A stretch of DNA of 64,000 bases, taken from Natronobacterium haloterrestre. Its GTDB lineage: Archaea; Halobacteriota; Halobacteria; Halobacteriales; Natrialbaceae. Shown here one piece after another: positions 1 through 8,683 of the stretch. Position 1 is the first letter of the stretch. Each line of letters begins with the position of its first letter. Position numbers and translations under genes: made by a program. The notes beneath the pieces were generated by a model. It searched no databases. It saw only the letters and a program-made list of their open reading frames with translations, and was not told the origin of the DNA. The stretch spans positions 62,001 through 126,000 of the forward strand of contig NZ_FOKW01000007.1 of assembly GCF_900112205.1 (NCBI RefSeq). The letters are read 5' to 3'.

Positions 1-3
1 TCG

Positions 4-777
4 ATGACGCCGCCGCTTACTTACCTGGGATTTCACGCGGCGTTCGTTCTGCCACCGATCCTCGTCCTCGGGTGGCTCGCGGTCCGACGCCCGACGGCCT
101 GGCGGGACCGACGTGCCGTCACCGGTCTCGTGATCGTTCTCTTCCTCGCGGTGGCGTACACCACCCCGTGGACCAACCACATGATCCCGGAGGGGGTCTG
201 GTGGTACGGCGACGGTGCAGTGCTGGGTCGAATCTGGTACACGCCGCTCGAGGAGTACCTCTTTTTCGTCCTGCAGCCTATCCTGACCGCGCTCGTACTG
301 TTCCAGTTCCCCGCGAGGGCCGACCTGCCGCTTCGGATCCCCCGCAGTCACAGGCTCGCCGGTGCCCTCGGGGGGCTCGCGATCACCGTCGTCGGCTGGA
401 CGCTGTTCGCGGGTCCGACCTCGACGTACTACCTCGGCTCGTTGCTGCTGTGGGCGGGCCCGGTACTGGCGATCCAGTGGGCGTTCGGGCTCACGTACCT
501 GTGGCGGGTCCGTCGGCCGGTCGCGCTCGCGATCGCCGTGCCGACGCTGTATCTCTGTGTCGTCGATCGGATCGCCATCGAGTGGGGCATCTGGATCATC
601 TCCGGGAGCCACACCACCGGCTACACGATCGGGGGGCTCCCGATCGAGGAGGGACTGTTCTTCCTGCTGACGAACGTCTTCGTCGTCCAGGGAATCGTCC
701 TCTACGTCTGGCTGGTCGACCGCGTCCACGAACTCCCCGCACTCGAGCGGCTTCGAACCCCGAGTGATCTCCCGTGA
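4..777 (+). CDS. crtY: Lycopene beta-cyclase, integral-membrane type
   Basis: Predicted to cyclise both ends of lycopene to give beta-carotene, the precursor of retinal and C40 carotenoids, within the membrane. The 257-residue protein has about seven hydrophobic segments. It shows the duplicated Pro-x-Glu-Glu signature of lycopene-cyclase domains: P81-L-E-E84 followed by YLFF, and P213-I-E-E216 followed by GLFFLLTN. This corresponds to the bacterial CrtYc and CrtYd halves joined in one chain, as is usual in haloarchaea. The stop codon shares four bases (GTGA) with the start of the retinal-forming Brp/Blh gene, so the two are translationally coupled. The ATG lies only 3 bases inside the window, so an upstream in-frame start cannot be excluded. 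The family call is secure. Confidence 0.92.
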   Translation: MTPPLTYLGFHAAFVLPPILVLGWLAVRRPTAWRDRRAVTGLVIVLFLAVAYTTPWTNHMIPEGVWWYGDGAVLGRIWYTPLEEYLFFVLQPILTALVLFQFPARADLPLRIPRSHRLAGALGGLAITVVGWTLFAGPTSTYYLGSLLLWAGPVLAIQWAFGLTYLWRVRRPVALAIAVPTLYLCVVDRIAIEWGIWIISGSHTTGYTIGGLPIEEGLFFLLTNVFVVQGIVLYVWLVDRVHELPALERLRTPSDLP

Positions 778-1850
778 CCGCCACACCGTCCCGGTCCGAG
801 GGGTCGCTCGGGCGTTCGGACGCGAGCGGTGCGCGACGGCGGGCGGGACGGCTCAGTCTCGGGTTCGGTGCTGCCACGATCGTTGCCGGGTTGGCACTCG
901 TCGCCGCCGTCGACTCGCTCCCGCTTGTCTACCAGTACCTCCCGCTCGTGGCGACCGTCGTCGTCTTCGGCCTCCCCCACGGCGCGGTCGATCATCTCGT
1001 GCTCCCGCGCGCGCGGAACGACCCGGTCACGTCCCGATCGATGGCCGCCGTGGGAGTGCTCTATCTCGTCGTGGGGACGAGTTACGCGGCCGTCTGGTTT
1101 CTCGCACCGGCGCTCGCGTTCGCCCTGTTCGTTCTCGTGACGCTTTTCCACTGGGGACAGGGTGACGTCTACGCGCTGCTCGCGTTCACCCGCGACGGCA
1201 CCTACCTCGAGAGCCGTGCTGCTCGCGCGCTCTCGCTGGTCGTTCGCGGCGGGCTGCCGATGCTCGTCCCGCTGGTCGCGTTCCCCGAGCAGTACGCGTT
1301 CGTCGCCGGAACGCTGATCGGCCTGTTCGATCCCGCGGCGGCGGCCGCGCTCGAGCCGGTCTTCGAGCCTGCGGTCCGGGCGGCGGTCGGCCTCGGGTTC
1401 GGCGCGCTCGTCGTCGCCTCGCTCGTCCTCGGCTACCGTCGCAGCGCCGGTGACGCGCTCGAGCCCTGGCTGATCGACGTCGCCGAGACCCTCGGTCTCG
1501 TCGCCTTCTTCGCCCTCGTGCCCCCGATCCTGGCGATCGGGCTCTACTTCGCGCTGTGGCACTCCGTTCGACACGTCCTCCGGACGCTGCTCGTCGACGA
1601 CCCCGCGGTCGCAGCCCTCGCCGACGGGAACGACCTCGCGGCCCTGGGCCGGTTCGCCCGCGACGCCGCGCCGCTGACGGTCGCCGCCCTCGGGGTGCTC
1701 GGCGGGCTTGGACTGCTGGTACCCCGGACGCCTGCGACCGTCCCCGACGTCGCCGCCCTCTATCTCGTCTGTATCGCCGTGCTGACCCTGCCCCACGTGG
1801 TCGTGGTCTCGCTGCTTGATCTCGAGCAGCGGGTGTGGTCGACCCCGTGA
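774..1850 (+). CDS. brp: Brp/Blh family beta-carotene 15,15'-dioxygenase
   Basis: Predicted membrane enzyme that cleaves beta-carotene at the central double bond to give two retinals, the chromophore of microbial rhodopsins. The 358-residue protein has about eight hydrophobic segments. The conserved histidine positions of the family are visible: an LPHGAVDH motif near residue 66, HWGQGD near residue 124, a HSVRH motif near residue 262 and a late LPHVV. Translation starts at a GTG inside the GTGA overlap with the lycopene cyclase gene, so substrate and product steps are co-expressed. No opsin gene lies in the window; one may sit upstream of base 1. Family assignment is secure. Whether it should be named Brp or Blh cannot be decided from sequence alone. 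Confidence 0.9.
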   Translation: MTATPSRSEGSLGRSDASGARRRAGRLSLGFGAATIVAGLALVAAVDSLPLVYQYLPLVATVVVFGLPHGAVDHLVLPRARNDPVTSRSMAAVGVLYLVVGTSYAAVWFLAPALAFALFVLVTLFHWGQGDVYALLAFTRDGTYLESRAARALSLVVRGGLPMLVPLVAFPEQYAFVAGTLIGLFDPAAAAALEPVFEPAVRAAVGLGFGALVVASLVLGYRRSAGDALEPWLIDVAETLGLVAFFALVPPILAIGLYFALWHSVRHVLRTLLVDDPAVAALADGNDLAALGRFARDAAPLTVAALGVLGGLGLLVPRTPATVPDVAALYLVCIAVLTLPHVVVVSLLDLEQRVWSTP

Positions 1851-1871
1851 CCGTGAGCGGGCAGGCGCGGG

Positions 1872-1877
1872 TTTAAG
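1872..1877 (+). promoter_or_regulatory. TATA-like box for the TctA-family permease
   Basis: TTTAAG lies about 28 bases before the ATG at 1903, the spacing expected for a leaderless haloarchaeal transcript. It supports choosing 1903 rather than an earlier in-frame start that would run back into the end of brp. Confidence 0.6.
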
Positions 1878-1902
1878 TACGAGCGGGCGGCCAGAGGGGG
1901 CG

Positions 1903-3144
1903 ATGGCTGTCGGTCCGGTCGAGGTAGTCACCGATCCCGCGCTGTCGTTCCGGCTGCTCGCCTGGTCGCTCGCCGGCGCGGCGCTGGGGTGTTGTAGCGG
2001 CCTCGTTCCGGGCCTGCACGCGAACAACTTCGCGTTCCTGCTCGCCGGCGTCGCGCCGTCGGTCCCGGGGCCGCCGCTTTTCGTCGGCTCCGCGATGCTC
2101 GCGGCCGGCGTCGTCCACACCTTCCTCAACGCCGTGCCCGCGATGGCGCTGGGCGTGCCCGACGCCGAGATGGCCGTCACCGCCCTGCCGGGCCACCGGA
2201 TGGTACTCGAGGGCAGGGGATACGAGGCGATCCGGCTCTCCGCGCTCGGGAGCGTGCTCGCGGTGCTTGCCGCCGTGCCGCTCGCCGTCCCCGTTACGCG
2301 AGCCGTCACGGCGGTCTACCCGACCCTCCGGGCGAACCTCCCGCTCGTGCTTGCGGCGGTCGTCGTCGCGCTGCTCGCCTCCGAACGGACGTGGCGGAGC
2401 CGTGCCGTCGCCCTGCTCTCGTTCGCGCTGGCGGCGGGTCTGGGTATGCTGACCCTGGATCTCTCCCCCGACGCGCCCCTCGAGGCCGGCGGCACCCTCG
2501 CGCCGCTGTTCGCGGGCCTGTTCGGCGCGCCGGTGTTGATCGACGCCGCGTTCGGGAGCGGCATCCCGCCCCAGCGGGACGACGCGATCGCGATGTCCCG
2601 TCCGCTGGTTGGGACGACGGCCGTCGCCGGGGCGCTCGCGGGAGCCGTCGTGGGCTACGTCCCTGGGGTGTCGGCCGCGATCGCGGGCGTCGCGGTGCTC
2701 GCGCTCGTGCCGGGCGGTGCGGGCGACCGGGGCTATATCGTCGCGACCAGCGGCGTCGACACGGCCAACGCGATCTTCGCGCTGTTCGCGCTCGCCGCCA
2801 TCGACCGTCCCCGGACCGGCGTGATGGTCGCCTTCGAGCGGACGAACGCGCCGCTGGCGCTGCCCGTCCTGGTCGGGGTCGTGGTGCTCGCCGGCCTGAT
2901 CGGCTTCGTCCTCGTGATCGCCGTCGGGGACGCCTACCTCGAGTTGGTGGGGCGGCTGCCCTACTGGAAGGTCTCGGCGGCCGTCCTCGGGCTTCTGGTC
3001 CTCCTCTCGTTCCTGTTTACCGGCCCGATGGGGGTTGCCGTCTTCGCTGCCGCGGCCGTCGTGGGCATGGTCCCCGTACGGTTGCGAGCGCGGCGGGTCC
3101 ACCTGATGGGGGTGTTGATCGGCCCGCTGCTGTTCGGAGCGTAA
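1903..3144 (+). CDS. TctA-family (DUF112) membrane transport protein
   Basis: A 413-residue, very hydrophobic protein with roughly ten membrane segments. The N-terminal region carries the TctA/DUF112 signature around residues 24-40 (GCCSGLVPGLHANNFAF), and a related half-motif, GYVPGVSAAIAG, occurs in the second half near residue 252, consistent with the internal duplication of this family. Bacterial TctA is the large membrane subunit of tripartite tricarboxylate transporters. Haloarchaeal members are shorter and usually stand alone, and no TctB or TctC homologue is seen here, so the substrate is unknown. The start at 1903 is preferred because a TATA-like box lies 28 bases upstream and the hydrophobic domain begins soon after. 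The gene converges with the BtpA-like gene downstream. Confidence 0.75.
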   Translation: MAVGPVEVVTDPALSFRLLAWSLAGAALGCCSGLVPGLHANNFAFLLAGVAPSVPGPPLFVGSAMLAAGVVHTFLNAVPAMALGVPDAEMAVTALPGHRMVLEGRGYEAIRLSALGSVLAVLAAVPLAVPVTRAVTAVYPTLRANLPLVLAAVVVALLASERTWRSRAVALLSFALAAGLGMLTLDLSPDAPLEAGGTLAPLFAGLFGAPVLIDAAFGSGIPPQRDDAIAMSRPLVGTTAVAGALAGAVVGYVPGVSAAIAGVAVLALVPGGAGDRGYIVATSGVDTANAIFALFALAAIDRPRTGVMVAFERTNAPLALPVLVGVVVLAGLIGFVLVIAVGDAYLELVGRLPYWKVSAAVLGLLVLLSFLFTGPMGVAVFAAAAVVGMVPVRLRARRVHLMGVLIGPLLFGA

Positions 3145-3193
3145 CTCGAGTCGTCTCGAGCCGTGGCGCCGGGCCGTCGAGACCGAAACCCGG

Positions 3194-4024
3194 CTATTCG
3201 GCCGCGCTCGCCTCCCGCGCCGCCGTCATGACCCTCCCCACGCGCTCCGGGTCGACCGCGTTCGTCGTCTCGCCGCCGTCTTTCAGCGCCGTCCCGACGA
3301 CGACCCCGTCCGCGCCCGCCTCGAGACAGTCGCCGACGGTCTCTGCGGTGACGCCGCTGCCGACCAGTACCGGCGTCTCCGGCACGGCCGCAGCGACTCG
3401 GCGCACGTCCTCGAGCGCCGCTTCCCGTCCGGTTCCCGACCCAGAGACGAGGACGCCGTCGGCCCGCCCGCGTCCGACCGTCTCGCGCGCGGCGCGTTCG
3501 ACGCCAGCGTCGCCGATCGGCGTCGCGTGCTTGACGTGGACGTCCGCGAGCACGGCCACGTCGGCCTCGAGTCGCTCCCGCAGTCGCATCGTTTCGTGTG
3601 CCTGCCCCTCGAGGACGCCCTGGTCGGTCGCGGCCGTCCCGACGTGGACGTTGACCCGGACGAACGCGGCGTCGACCGCCGCCGCGATCGACAGCGCCGC
3701 CTCGGCGTCGTTCCGGAGGACGTTGACGCCGAGCGGGACGTCGACCTCGCGTCGAACCGCAGCGGCGACGGCGGTCATCTCCGCGACGACGTGTTTCGGC
3801 ACGGAATCGGGGTGGAACGGCGCGTCGCCGAAGTTCTCGAGAACGATCCCGTCGACGCCGCCGGCGACGAGTCGACGTGCGTCGGCAAGCGCCCGCTCCC
3901 GGACGAGTCCACGGTCGCCGTCGAACCCGGGTGCGCCGGGCAGCGGCGGCAGGTGTATCATGCCGATCACCGGACGAGCGGCGTCGAACCGCTCGAGGAA
4001 CGGCGGCTGCGATGCTGTGGCCAT
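3194..4024 (-). CDS. BtpA/SgcQ family protein
   Basis: A 276-residue soluble alpha/beta (TIM-barrel-like) protein. The N-terminal block with VIGMIHLPPLPG and the later runs GVDGIVLENFGDAPF, PLGVNVLRND and GADGVVVGTALK are characteristic of the BtpA/SgcQ family. BtpA is named for a cyanobacterial factor that stabilises photosystem I, but archaeal members have no photosystem and their role is unknown; the fold suggests a nucleoside- or sugar-phosphate ligand. The ATG at 4024 is chosen because the longer frame upstream has no family similarity. It runs convergently towards the TctA-like permease and diverges from the flavin reductase, so it appears monocistronic. Confidence 0.8.
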   Translation of the reverse strand: MATASQPPFLERFDAARPVIGMIHLPPLPGAPGFDGDRGLVRERALADARRLVAGGVDGIVLENFGDAPFHPDSVPKHVVAEMTAVAAAVRREVDVPLGVNVLRNDAEAALSIAAAVDAAFVRVNVHVGTAATDQGVLEGQAHETMRLRERLEADVAVLADVHVKHATPIGDAGVERAARETVGRGRADGVLVSGSGTGREAALEDVRRVAAAVPETPVLVGSGVTAETVGDCLEAGADGVVVGTALKDGGETTNAVDPERVGRVMTAAREASAAE

Positions 4025-4177
4025 GTGAGACCGTGACGCCTCGAGGGAGAAATACCGTTCGCTGGACCGCGCCGGACCCCGCCACGGCCTCCGAACGGGT
4101 TCGGGAGCGAACCGCAAGGCGGCAAAGCCGTCCCCGTCCGAGTGCGTTTTTCCCGCGGCGTGGCTACGCCCGCGTAC

Positions 4178-5284
4178 ATGAGTGACCTCTTCTCTCCGCT
4201 ATCGCTGCGGGACTGTGAGATACCCAACCGGATCGCGGTCTCGCCGATGTGTCAGTACTCCTGTGACCCCGACGGGCTGCCGACCGAGTGGCACCGCGTC
4301 CACCTCGGCAGCCGGGCCGTCGGCGGCGCGGGGATCGTGATGACCGAGGCGACCGCCGTCTCGCCCGAGGGACGGATCACGCCCCACGACCTGGGGATCT
4401 GGAGCGACGAGCACGCCGAAGCCCTGCGGCCGATCACCGAGTTCGTCCGCGACCAGGGGAGCGTACCGGCGATCCAGCTCGCCCACGCGGGCCACAAGGC
4501 CAGCAAGACCCGTCCGTGGGACGGCAACGTTCCCATCGCCCCGGACGAGACCGATCCCGACGGCGCGGACGGCTGGGAAGTCATCTCCACCTCGCCCGAC
4601 GCGTACCCGCCGTTCTCGGGCGATCGACCCGCCATGCGGAAGGCGACCCAGGACGACATCGAGGGCGTGATCGAGGCGTACCGCGACGCCGCCGAGCGTT
4701 CGCTCGAGGCCGGCTTCGAGATTGCGGAGGTTCACGCCGCCCACGGCTACCTGCTCCACGAATTCCTCTCGCCGGTCACGAACCGCCGCGAGGACGACTA
4801 CGGGGGGAGCTTCGAGGACCGGACGCGACTTCTCCGGGAGGTCGTCCGGGCCGTCCGGGACGTCTGGCCCGAGGAAAAGCCCGTTTTCGTCCGCATCTCC
4901 GGAACGGACTGGCTCGAGGACCGCGACTCCTGGGACGTCGACCAGTCGGTCCGGCTGGCGGACGACCTCGCCGAACTGGGCGTCGACCTGGTCGACGTCA
5001 GTTCCGGCGGGCTCCACCCCGAGCAGGACGCGCCGGGCGGGCCGAACTTCCAGGTGCCGCTGGCCGAAGCGGTTCGCCAGGGATCCGACGTGGCCGTCGG
5101 GGCCGTCGGCGGGATCACCGAACCCGAACAGGCCGACGCGCTCGTGCGAAACGACCGCGCGGACCTCGTGCTGGTCGGTCGCGAGTTCCTCCGGGATCCG
5201 TACTTCGGGCTCCGGGCAGCCGAGGACCTCGAGACGGACGCTCCCGAGGAGTGGCCGATCCAGTACCGGCGAGCGGTCCGGTAG
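4178..5284 (+). CDS. NADH:flavin oxidoreductase, old yellow enzyme family (YqjM-like)
   Basis: A 368-residue FMN-dependent TIM-barrel ene-reductase. Features of the YqjM-type old yellow enzymes are visible: the N-terminal LRDCEIPNRIAVSPMCQYS block that binds FMN, the QLAHAGHKAS segment, the active-site region EVHAAHGYLLHEFLSP with its paired histidines, and a C-terminal phosphate-binding AVGGI...VLVGREFLRDP. Such enzymes reduce activated alkenes with NAD(P)H, but the physiological substrate is rarely known. Start 4178 is the first in-frame ATG that leaves the usual short N-terminus; an ATG 36 bases earlier would add an unconserved extension. It stands alone between the divergent BtpA-like gene and the halocyanin gene. 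Confidence 0.88.
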   Translation: MSDLFSPLSLRDCEIPNRIAVSPMCQYSCDPDGLPTEWHRVHLGSRAVGGAGIVMTEATAVSPEGRITPHDLGIWSDEHAEALRPITEFVRDQGSVPAIQLAHAGHKASKTRPWDGNVPIAPDETDPDGADGWEVISTSPDAYPPFSGDRPAMRKATQDDIEGVIEAYRDAAERSLEAGFEIAEVHAAHGYLLHEFLSPVTNRREDDYGGSFEDRTRLLREVVRAVRDVWPEEKPVFVRISGTDWLEDRDSWDVDQSVRLADDLAELGVDLVDVSSGGLHPEQDAPGGPNFQVPLAEAVRQGSDVAVGAVGGITEPEQADALVRNDRADLVLVGREFLRDPYFGLRAAEDLETDAPEEWPIQYRRAVR

Positions 5285-5380
5285 TAGTAAAGGGTTCGGC
5301 GAACATCTTCTCCCCTCGTCCCAGCCGATGGGAGCAGTCGGACGCTTCAATGAGACGGTGGGCTATCGTTCGAACGACGC

Positions 5381-5866
5381 ATGACCGTTGACGAAGGGAG
5401 CCGTCGAACGTTCCTGAAAGCGGCCGGCGCGGCGGGTGCGACCGTGCTCGTGGCCGGCTGTTCGGGTAACGACGGGGACGGCGACGGCGAGGACGAGACG
5501 GAGAACGGTAACGAAGACGATGGCGGTTCCGACGGGTTCGAAATCGATCCCGGCACACAGATCGAACTCGACGGCCAGACCGCCGGCTGGGAAGGACTCG
5601 CCCCCGGCGACATCGAAGGCGAGCAGAACCCGACGCTGATCCTGCAGGAGGGCGAAGACTACGAGATCGGCTGGACCCAGGGCGACGGATCCCAGCACAA
5701 CATCGAGATCCGCGACGATGGCGGCGACGTCGTCGACGACCTCTCGACGGAGCAGGTCGCCGAACCCGAAGACCAGTGGCTCGAGTTCACGGCCAGCAGC
5801 GAGATGGCCAGTTACGTCTGCAACCCCCACGAGACCACGATGATCGGGGATATCGTCGTCGAGTAG
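5381..5866 (+). CDS. Halocyanin-like type 1 copper protein, Tat lipoprotein
   Basis: A 161-residue exported electron carrier. The N-terminus has a twin-arginine motif (R8-R9-TFLK) followed by a hydrophobic stretch and a lipobox ending at C27, so it is probably exported folded and lipid-anchored outside the membrane. A very acidic linker follows. The C-terminal cupredoxin domain shows the full type 1 copper ligand set: H106, C147, H150 and M154, the last three in YVCNPHETTM. Halocyanins accept electrons from membrane complexes at the outer face, as plastocyanin does. Redox partners are not evident from the neighbours, a flavin reductase upstream and an MscS channel downstream on the other strand. 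Confidence 0.9.
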   Translation: MTVDEGSRRTFLKAAGAAGATVLVAGCSGNDGDGDGEDETENGNEDDGGSDGFEIDPGTQIELDGQTAGWEGLAPGDIEGEQNPTLILQEGEDYEIGWTQGDGSQHNIEIRDDGGDVVDDLSTEQVAEPEDQWLEFTASSEMASYVCNPHETTMIGDIVVE

Positions 5867-5981
5867 CGCGCCCGACCGGAATCGCCCGACGGAATCGAAC
5901 GTCGCGAATCGCGTTGTCTCCGCCGGCGGTCGACCACCCGACCGTCGGTGTCATCCATCATCACCCTTCATCCTTCAGCAG

Positions 5982-7142
5982 TTACTCTCCCAGCGTCGAT
6001 GCCGGATGGTCGTTCTCGCTACCGGAAGTCGCAACCCGGAGCGAATCGTCCCGAACCGCGTGGGTCCGCTGGGGGTACGGGATGTCGATGCCCTCCCGGT
6101 CGAACGCCGAATGGATCGCCTCGATCGCCGCCGTTCGGGCGTCGTGTTCCCGACGCTTCGTCGGGTCGGCGATCCAGATCTGTACTTCGAGGGCGATCGC
6201 GGAATCGCCGAACCGCTTTGCCACCGCCTTCGGGGCCGGCGTATTCTTGATCTCCTCGACCTCCCGAACGGCGTCGACGGCCACCGATCGCGCGTGCCCG
6301 AGGTCCGCATCGTAGTCGACGCCGACCTCGAGGTCGATCCGGAGCTGGTCGTTGCGCGAGAAGTTGACGAGTTGGCTGTCGGTCACCTCGTCGTTCGGGA
6401 CGAGGACGTGGGTGTCGTCGAACGTCTGAATCTTGGTCGTGAAGATGGTGACGTCGGTGACGATCCCGTCCGTCTCGTTGACCTCGATCCAGTCGCCGAC
6501 GCGGAACGGCCTCGAGAAGAGCAGGATGAACCCGGCCAGCATCGCGGCGAGGGTCTCCCGGGCGGTAAGCGCGACGAGGGCCGTGAGCGCGCCGGCGCCG
6601 ATGAAGACGTTCGTCAGGTCGATCCCCCACAGCGTGAGGATCACCACGCCGACGAAGGAGACGATCGCCACGTCGGCGACGTGGTGGGCGACCTCGCTCT
6701 GGTGTTTCGTGATCGCCTTCGTCTCGGCCGCCTTGTCGATCGACCTGTTGACGGCCCTGATGGCGAGATACGCCGTTGCGAGAAGCGCGACGGTGACGAG
6801 TTGCTGGGCGGCGACCCACCGGCCGAACGTCATCGTCCGAAACGTGATCCAGAGCACGAACGTCACGCGCCAGACGACGCTGAGCGCGTACACGGTTCCG
6901 CCGACGACCGTCGCAAGCGCGAGGATCGACGCGATCTCGCCCGTCTGTGAGCCGAACCGCCGCTCGACTGTGGGCCGCAGTCGCGAGATTCCGAGGACCG
7001 CACCGGTCGCGAGGGCGACGATGGCTACCGTCGCGAGCAACTGGCTCTGGAGGGAGCCGAGATACGCGTCCTGGATGCGCGGGACCGGCTCGGGACGGAG
7101 CGAAGACTGCAAGACGTGAAGGCGAAAATGACGACCGACCAT
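5982..7142 (-). CDS. MscS-family mechanosensitive ion channel
   Basis: A 386-residue membrane protein. Four to five hydrophobic segments occupy roughly residues 30-190. The last of them, rich in Gly and Ala (IGAGALTALVALTARETLAAMLAGF), matches the pore-lining TM3 of MscS. It is followed by the conserved beta domain FRVGDWIEVNETDGIVTDVTIFTTKIQTFDD and by a C-terminal alpha/beta cytoplasmic vestibule domain. These channels release solutes on hypo-osmotic shock, which for a halophile means rain or dilution. The ATG at 7142 gives a longer N-terminus than the first membrane segment needs, so a start up to about 20 codons further in is possible. The gene is transcribed in the same direction as the thioredoxin-like gene upstream but is separated by 123 bases. 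Confidence 0.9.
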   Translation of the reverse strand: MVGRHFRLHVLQSSLRPEPVPRIQDAYLGSLQSQLLATVAIVALATGAVLGISRLRPTVERRFGSQTGEIASILALATVVGGTVYALSVVWRVTFVLWITFRTMTFGRWVAAQQLVTVALLATAYLAIRAVNRSIDKAAETKAITKHQSEVAHHVADVAIVSFVGVVILTLWGIDLTNVFIGAGALTALVALTARETLAAMLAGFILLFSRPFRVGDWIEVNETDGIVTDVTIFTTKIQTFDDTHVLVPNDEVTDSQLVNFSRNDQLRIDLEVGVDYDADLGHARSVAVDAVREVEEIKNTPAPKAVAKRFGDSAIALEVQIWIADPTKRREHDARTAAIEAIHSAFDREGIDIPYPQRTHAVRDDSLRVATSGSENDHPASTLGE

Positions 7143-7265
7143 CCCGGACGGATGGATAGCGGTCCACTCCGTTTGTATGCAGACCCGGCAGTTTCAACCT
7201 CGGCCCGGAGTCGCTGGCGGGCTGATTTCCGTCGAACGCGAGCGGGCGAGGGGCGACGGTGCGGC

Positions 7266-7829
7266 CTACCCGTCGCGCCACTTGATCGAACAGCCACGTG
7301 ACGGCTGCCACTCGAGGTCGACCTCCTCGCCGGCAAGGACCGCGTCGATGGCCTCGCGGATGTGATACCGCGTCGGCTCGTCGTCGGGATTCAGGGCGTC
7401 GTCGAGTCGGCCCTGGTAGACGAGGCGGAACTTGCCGTCGGCCCGCTCGAAGAGGAACGGATCGGGCGTGCATTCCGCGCCGTAGGCCTCGGCGACTTCC
7501 TGGCTCTCGTCCCGGAGGTAAGCGTCGTACCGGATCCGTCCGTCCGCGACGTACTCGCGCATCTTCTCGAGGGAATCCTCCGGGTACTCCTCGGCGTCGT
7601 TGGGGTTGATCCCGACGACCGAGACGTCGTCGTACTCGGCAGCGAGTTCGTTCAGGAGGTCGAACTTCGCCTGCGCGTACGGACAGTGGTTGCAGGTGAA
7701 CACCACCAGCAGCGCCTCGTCGTCCGCGAACGACTCGAGCCGGTACGTTTCGCCGTCGACGCCCTCGAGTTCGAACGCCGGGGCGTGGTCGCCGGCCTCG
7801 AGGTCGGTGTCTGACTCCCGTTGGACCAT
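7266..7829 (-). CDS. Thioredoxin-fold redoxin (AhpC/TSA-like)
   Basis: A 187-residue cytoplasmic thioredoxin-fold protein. The N-terminal APAFELEGVDGETYRL segment is typical of peroxiredoxin-like redoxins, and a CxxC pair (C46 and C49 in FTCNHCPYA) sits where the thioredoxin active site is expected. The family is widespread in haloarchaea and bacteria as small single-domain redoxins with no signal peptide; thiol-disulfide exchange or peroxide reduction is inferred. The start at 7829 is supported by a TATTAAG box 28 bases upstream. A much longer open frame continues upstream but only as an artefact of GC-rich coding DNA on the other strand. It diverges from the unknown gene at 7941. Confidence 0.85.
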   Translation of the reverse strand: MVQRESDTDLEAGDHAPAFELEGVDGETYRLESFADDEALLVVFTCNHCPYAQAKFDLLNELAAEYDDVSVVGINPNDAEEYPEDSLEKMREYVADGRIRYDAYLRDESQEVAEAYGAECTPDPFLFERADGKFRLVYQGRLDDALNPDDEPTRYHIREAIDAVLAGEEVDLEWQPSRGCSIKWRDG

Positions 7830-7853
7830 ACGTGAACGTGTCACCGCTCGGGT

Positions 7854-7860
7854 CTTAATA
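7854..7860 (-). promoter_or_regulatory. TATA box for the redoxin gene
   Basis: TATTAAG on the minus strand lies 28 bases before the ATG at 7829. This implies a leaderless transcript and fixes the start codon. Confidence 0.65.
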
Positions 7861-7910
7861 CCGCGGTCCGCGCGGCGGCCTCGCCTGTCGGCCGAAACCG
7901 ACGGCCCACA

Positions 7911-7918
7911 TATTTGTA
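7911..7918 (+). promoter_or_regulatory. TATA box for the unknown gene at 7941
   Basis: TATTTGTA lies 27 bases before the ATG at 7941. Together with the box at 7854-7860 it forms a compact divergent promoter region. Confidence 0.65.
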
Positions 7919-7940
7919 CCCCCCGCAACATCGATGGAGT

Positions 7941-8537
7941 ATGCAAACGCTCGAGGTCACCGACGAACAGTACGCGTTCATCCAGCGACTCCGCGCGGAG
8001 ATCTCCGAGGACGTCGTCGGCAGGTACGGGTTCGTCCGCGAACAGGACGCGATCCAGTTCCTGATCGACAACCTCGGCGACGAGGTAGACGTCGAACTGG
8101 ACGCCGAGTTCGACGCCTCGGCGACCGACGACGTCGCGGACTCCGTCGACGCAGCGATCGACGGCCAGCCGGACCCGAACGAACTCACCTACGACGAGGA
8201 GCCGGTCGAAGACGGTGCGGACGACGCTTCCGGGGAAGGAGACGACGGGGCCACAGAGGAGGAACTCGAGGACGGGAGTGAGGGGACGGACGATGCCGAC
8301 GCCGAGGACGCGACCGACGACGATGCCGGTGCCGGGACGAACGGTGACGGAGACGGCGAAGCCGACGACGACGACATGCTCGACGAGATGATGAGCCTCC
8401 TCGAGACCCACGACGACAAGTGGGAGGAATCCTCGTCCTCGGACTATCGCTACAGCGTCGAACTCCCCGACGGATCGACCGAAGAGGTCCAGACGAAAGA
8501 CGACGTGCGGGCGCTGCTGTTCAAGAACTACCGATAA
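7941..8537 (+). CDS. Conserved haloarchaeal protein of unknown function, acidic linker
   Basis: A 198-residue soluble protein that I do not recognise by function. Three parts are visible. The N-terminal 55 residues (MQTLEVTDEQYAFIQRLR ... QDAIQFLIDNL) are helical and resemble a small ribbon-helix-helix-like or dimerisation module. Next comes a long, low-complexity acidic linker at about residues 75-150, rich in Asp, Glu and Ala. The C-terminal 40 residues include SDYRYSVELPDGSTEEVQTKDDVRALLF, which looks like a compact folded domain. The ATG is fixed by a TATA-like box 27 bases upstream. There are no membrane segments and no operon partner. A DNA- or RNA-associated role would be a guess. Confidence 0.6.
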   Translation: MQTLEVTDEQYAFIQRLRAEISEDVVGRYGFVREQDAIQFLIDNLGDEVDVELDAEFDASATDDVADSVDAAIDGQPDPNELTYDEEPVEDGADDASGEGDDGATEEELEDGSEGTDDADAEDATDDDAGAGTNGDGDGEADDDDMLDEMMSLLETHDDKWEESSSSDYRYSVELPDGSTEEVQTKDDVRALLFKNYR

Positions 8538-8683
8538 CCGCAGTGCTCGAGTCCCGGGATCCCCCGAGGACGCCGACCGTAGCCGTCGTGTCTCTTTCTC
8601 CCCCTCGACCGATAAATCAGCTACTTAGACCGTCAAATCCGACGAAATCCGGCTTTTTGTACCGTCGGTTCGAACGGAGCCAC

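Noticed and set aside
702-2309. 535-codon open frame antisense to brp and the TctA-like gene
   Set aside because: It spans two well-supported genes on the other strand and has no protein-family features.
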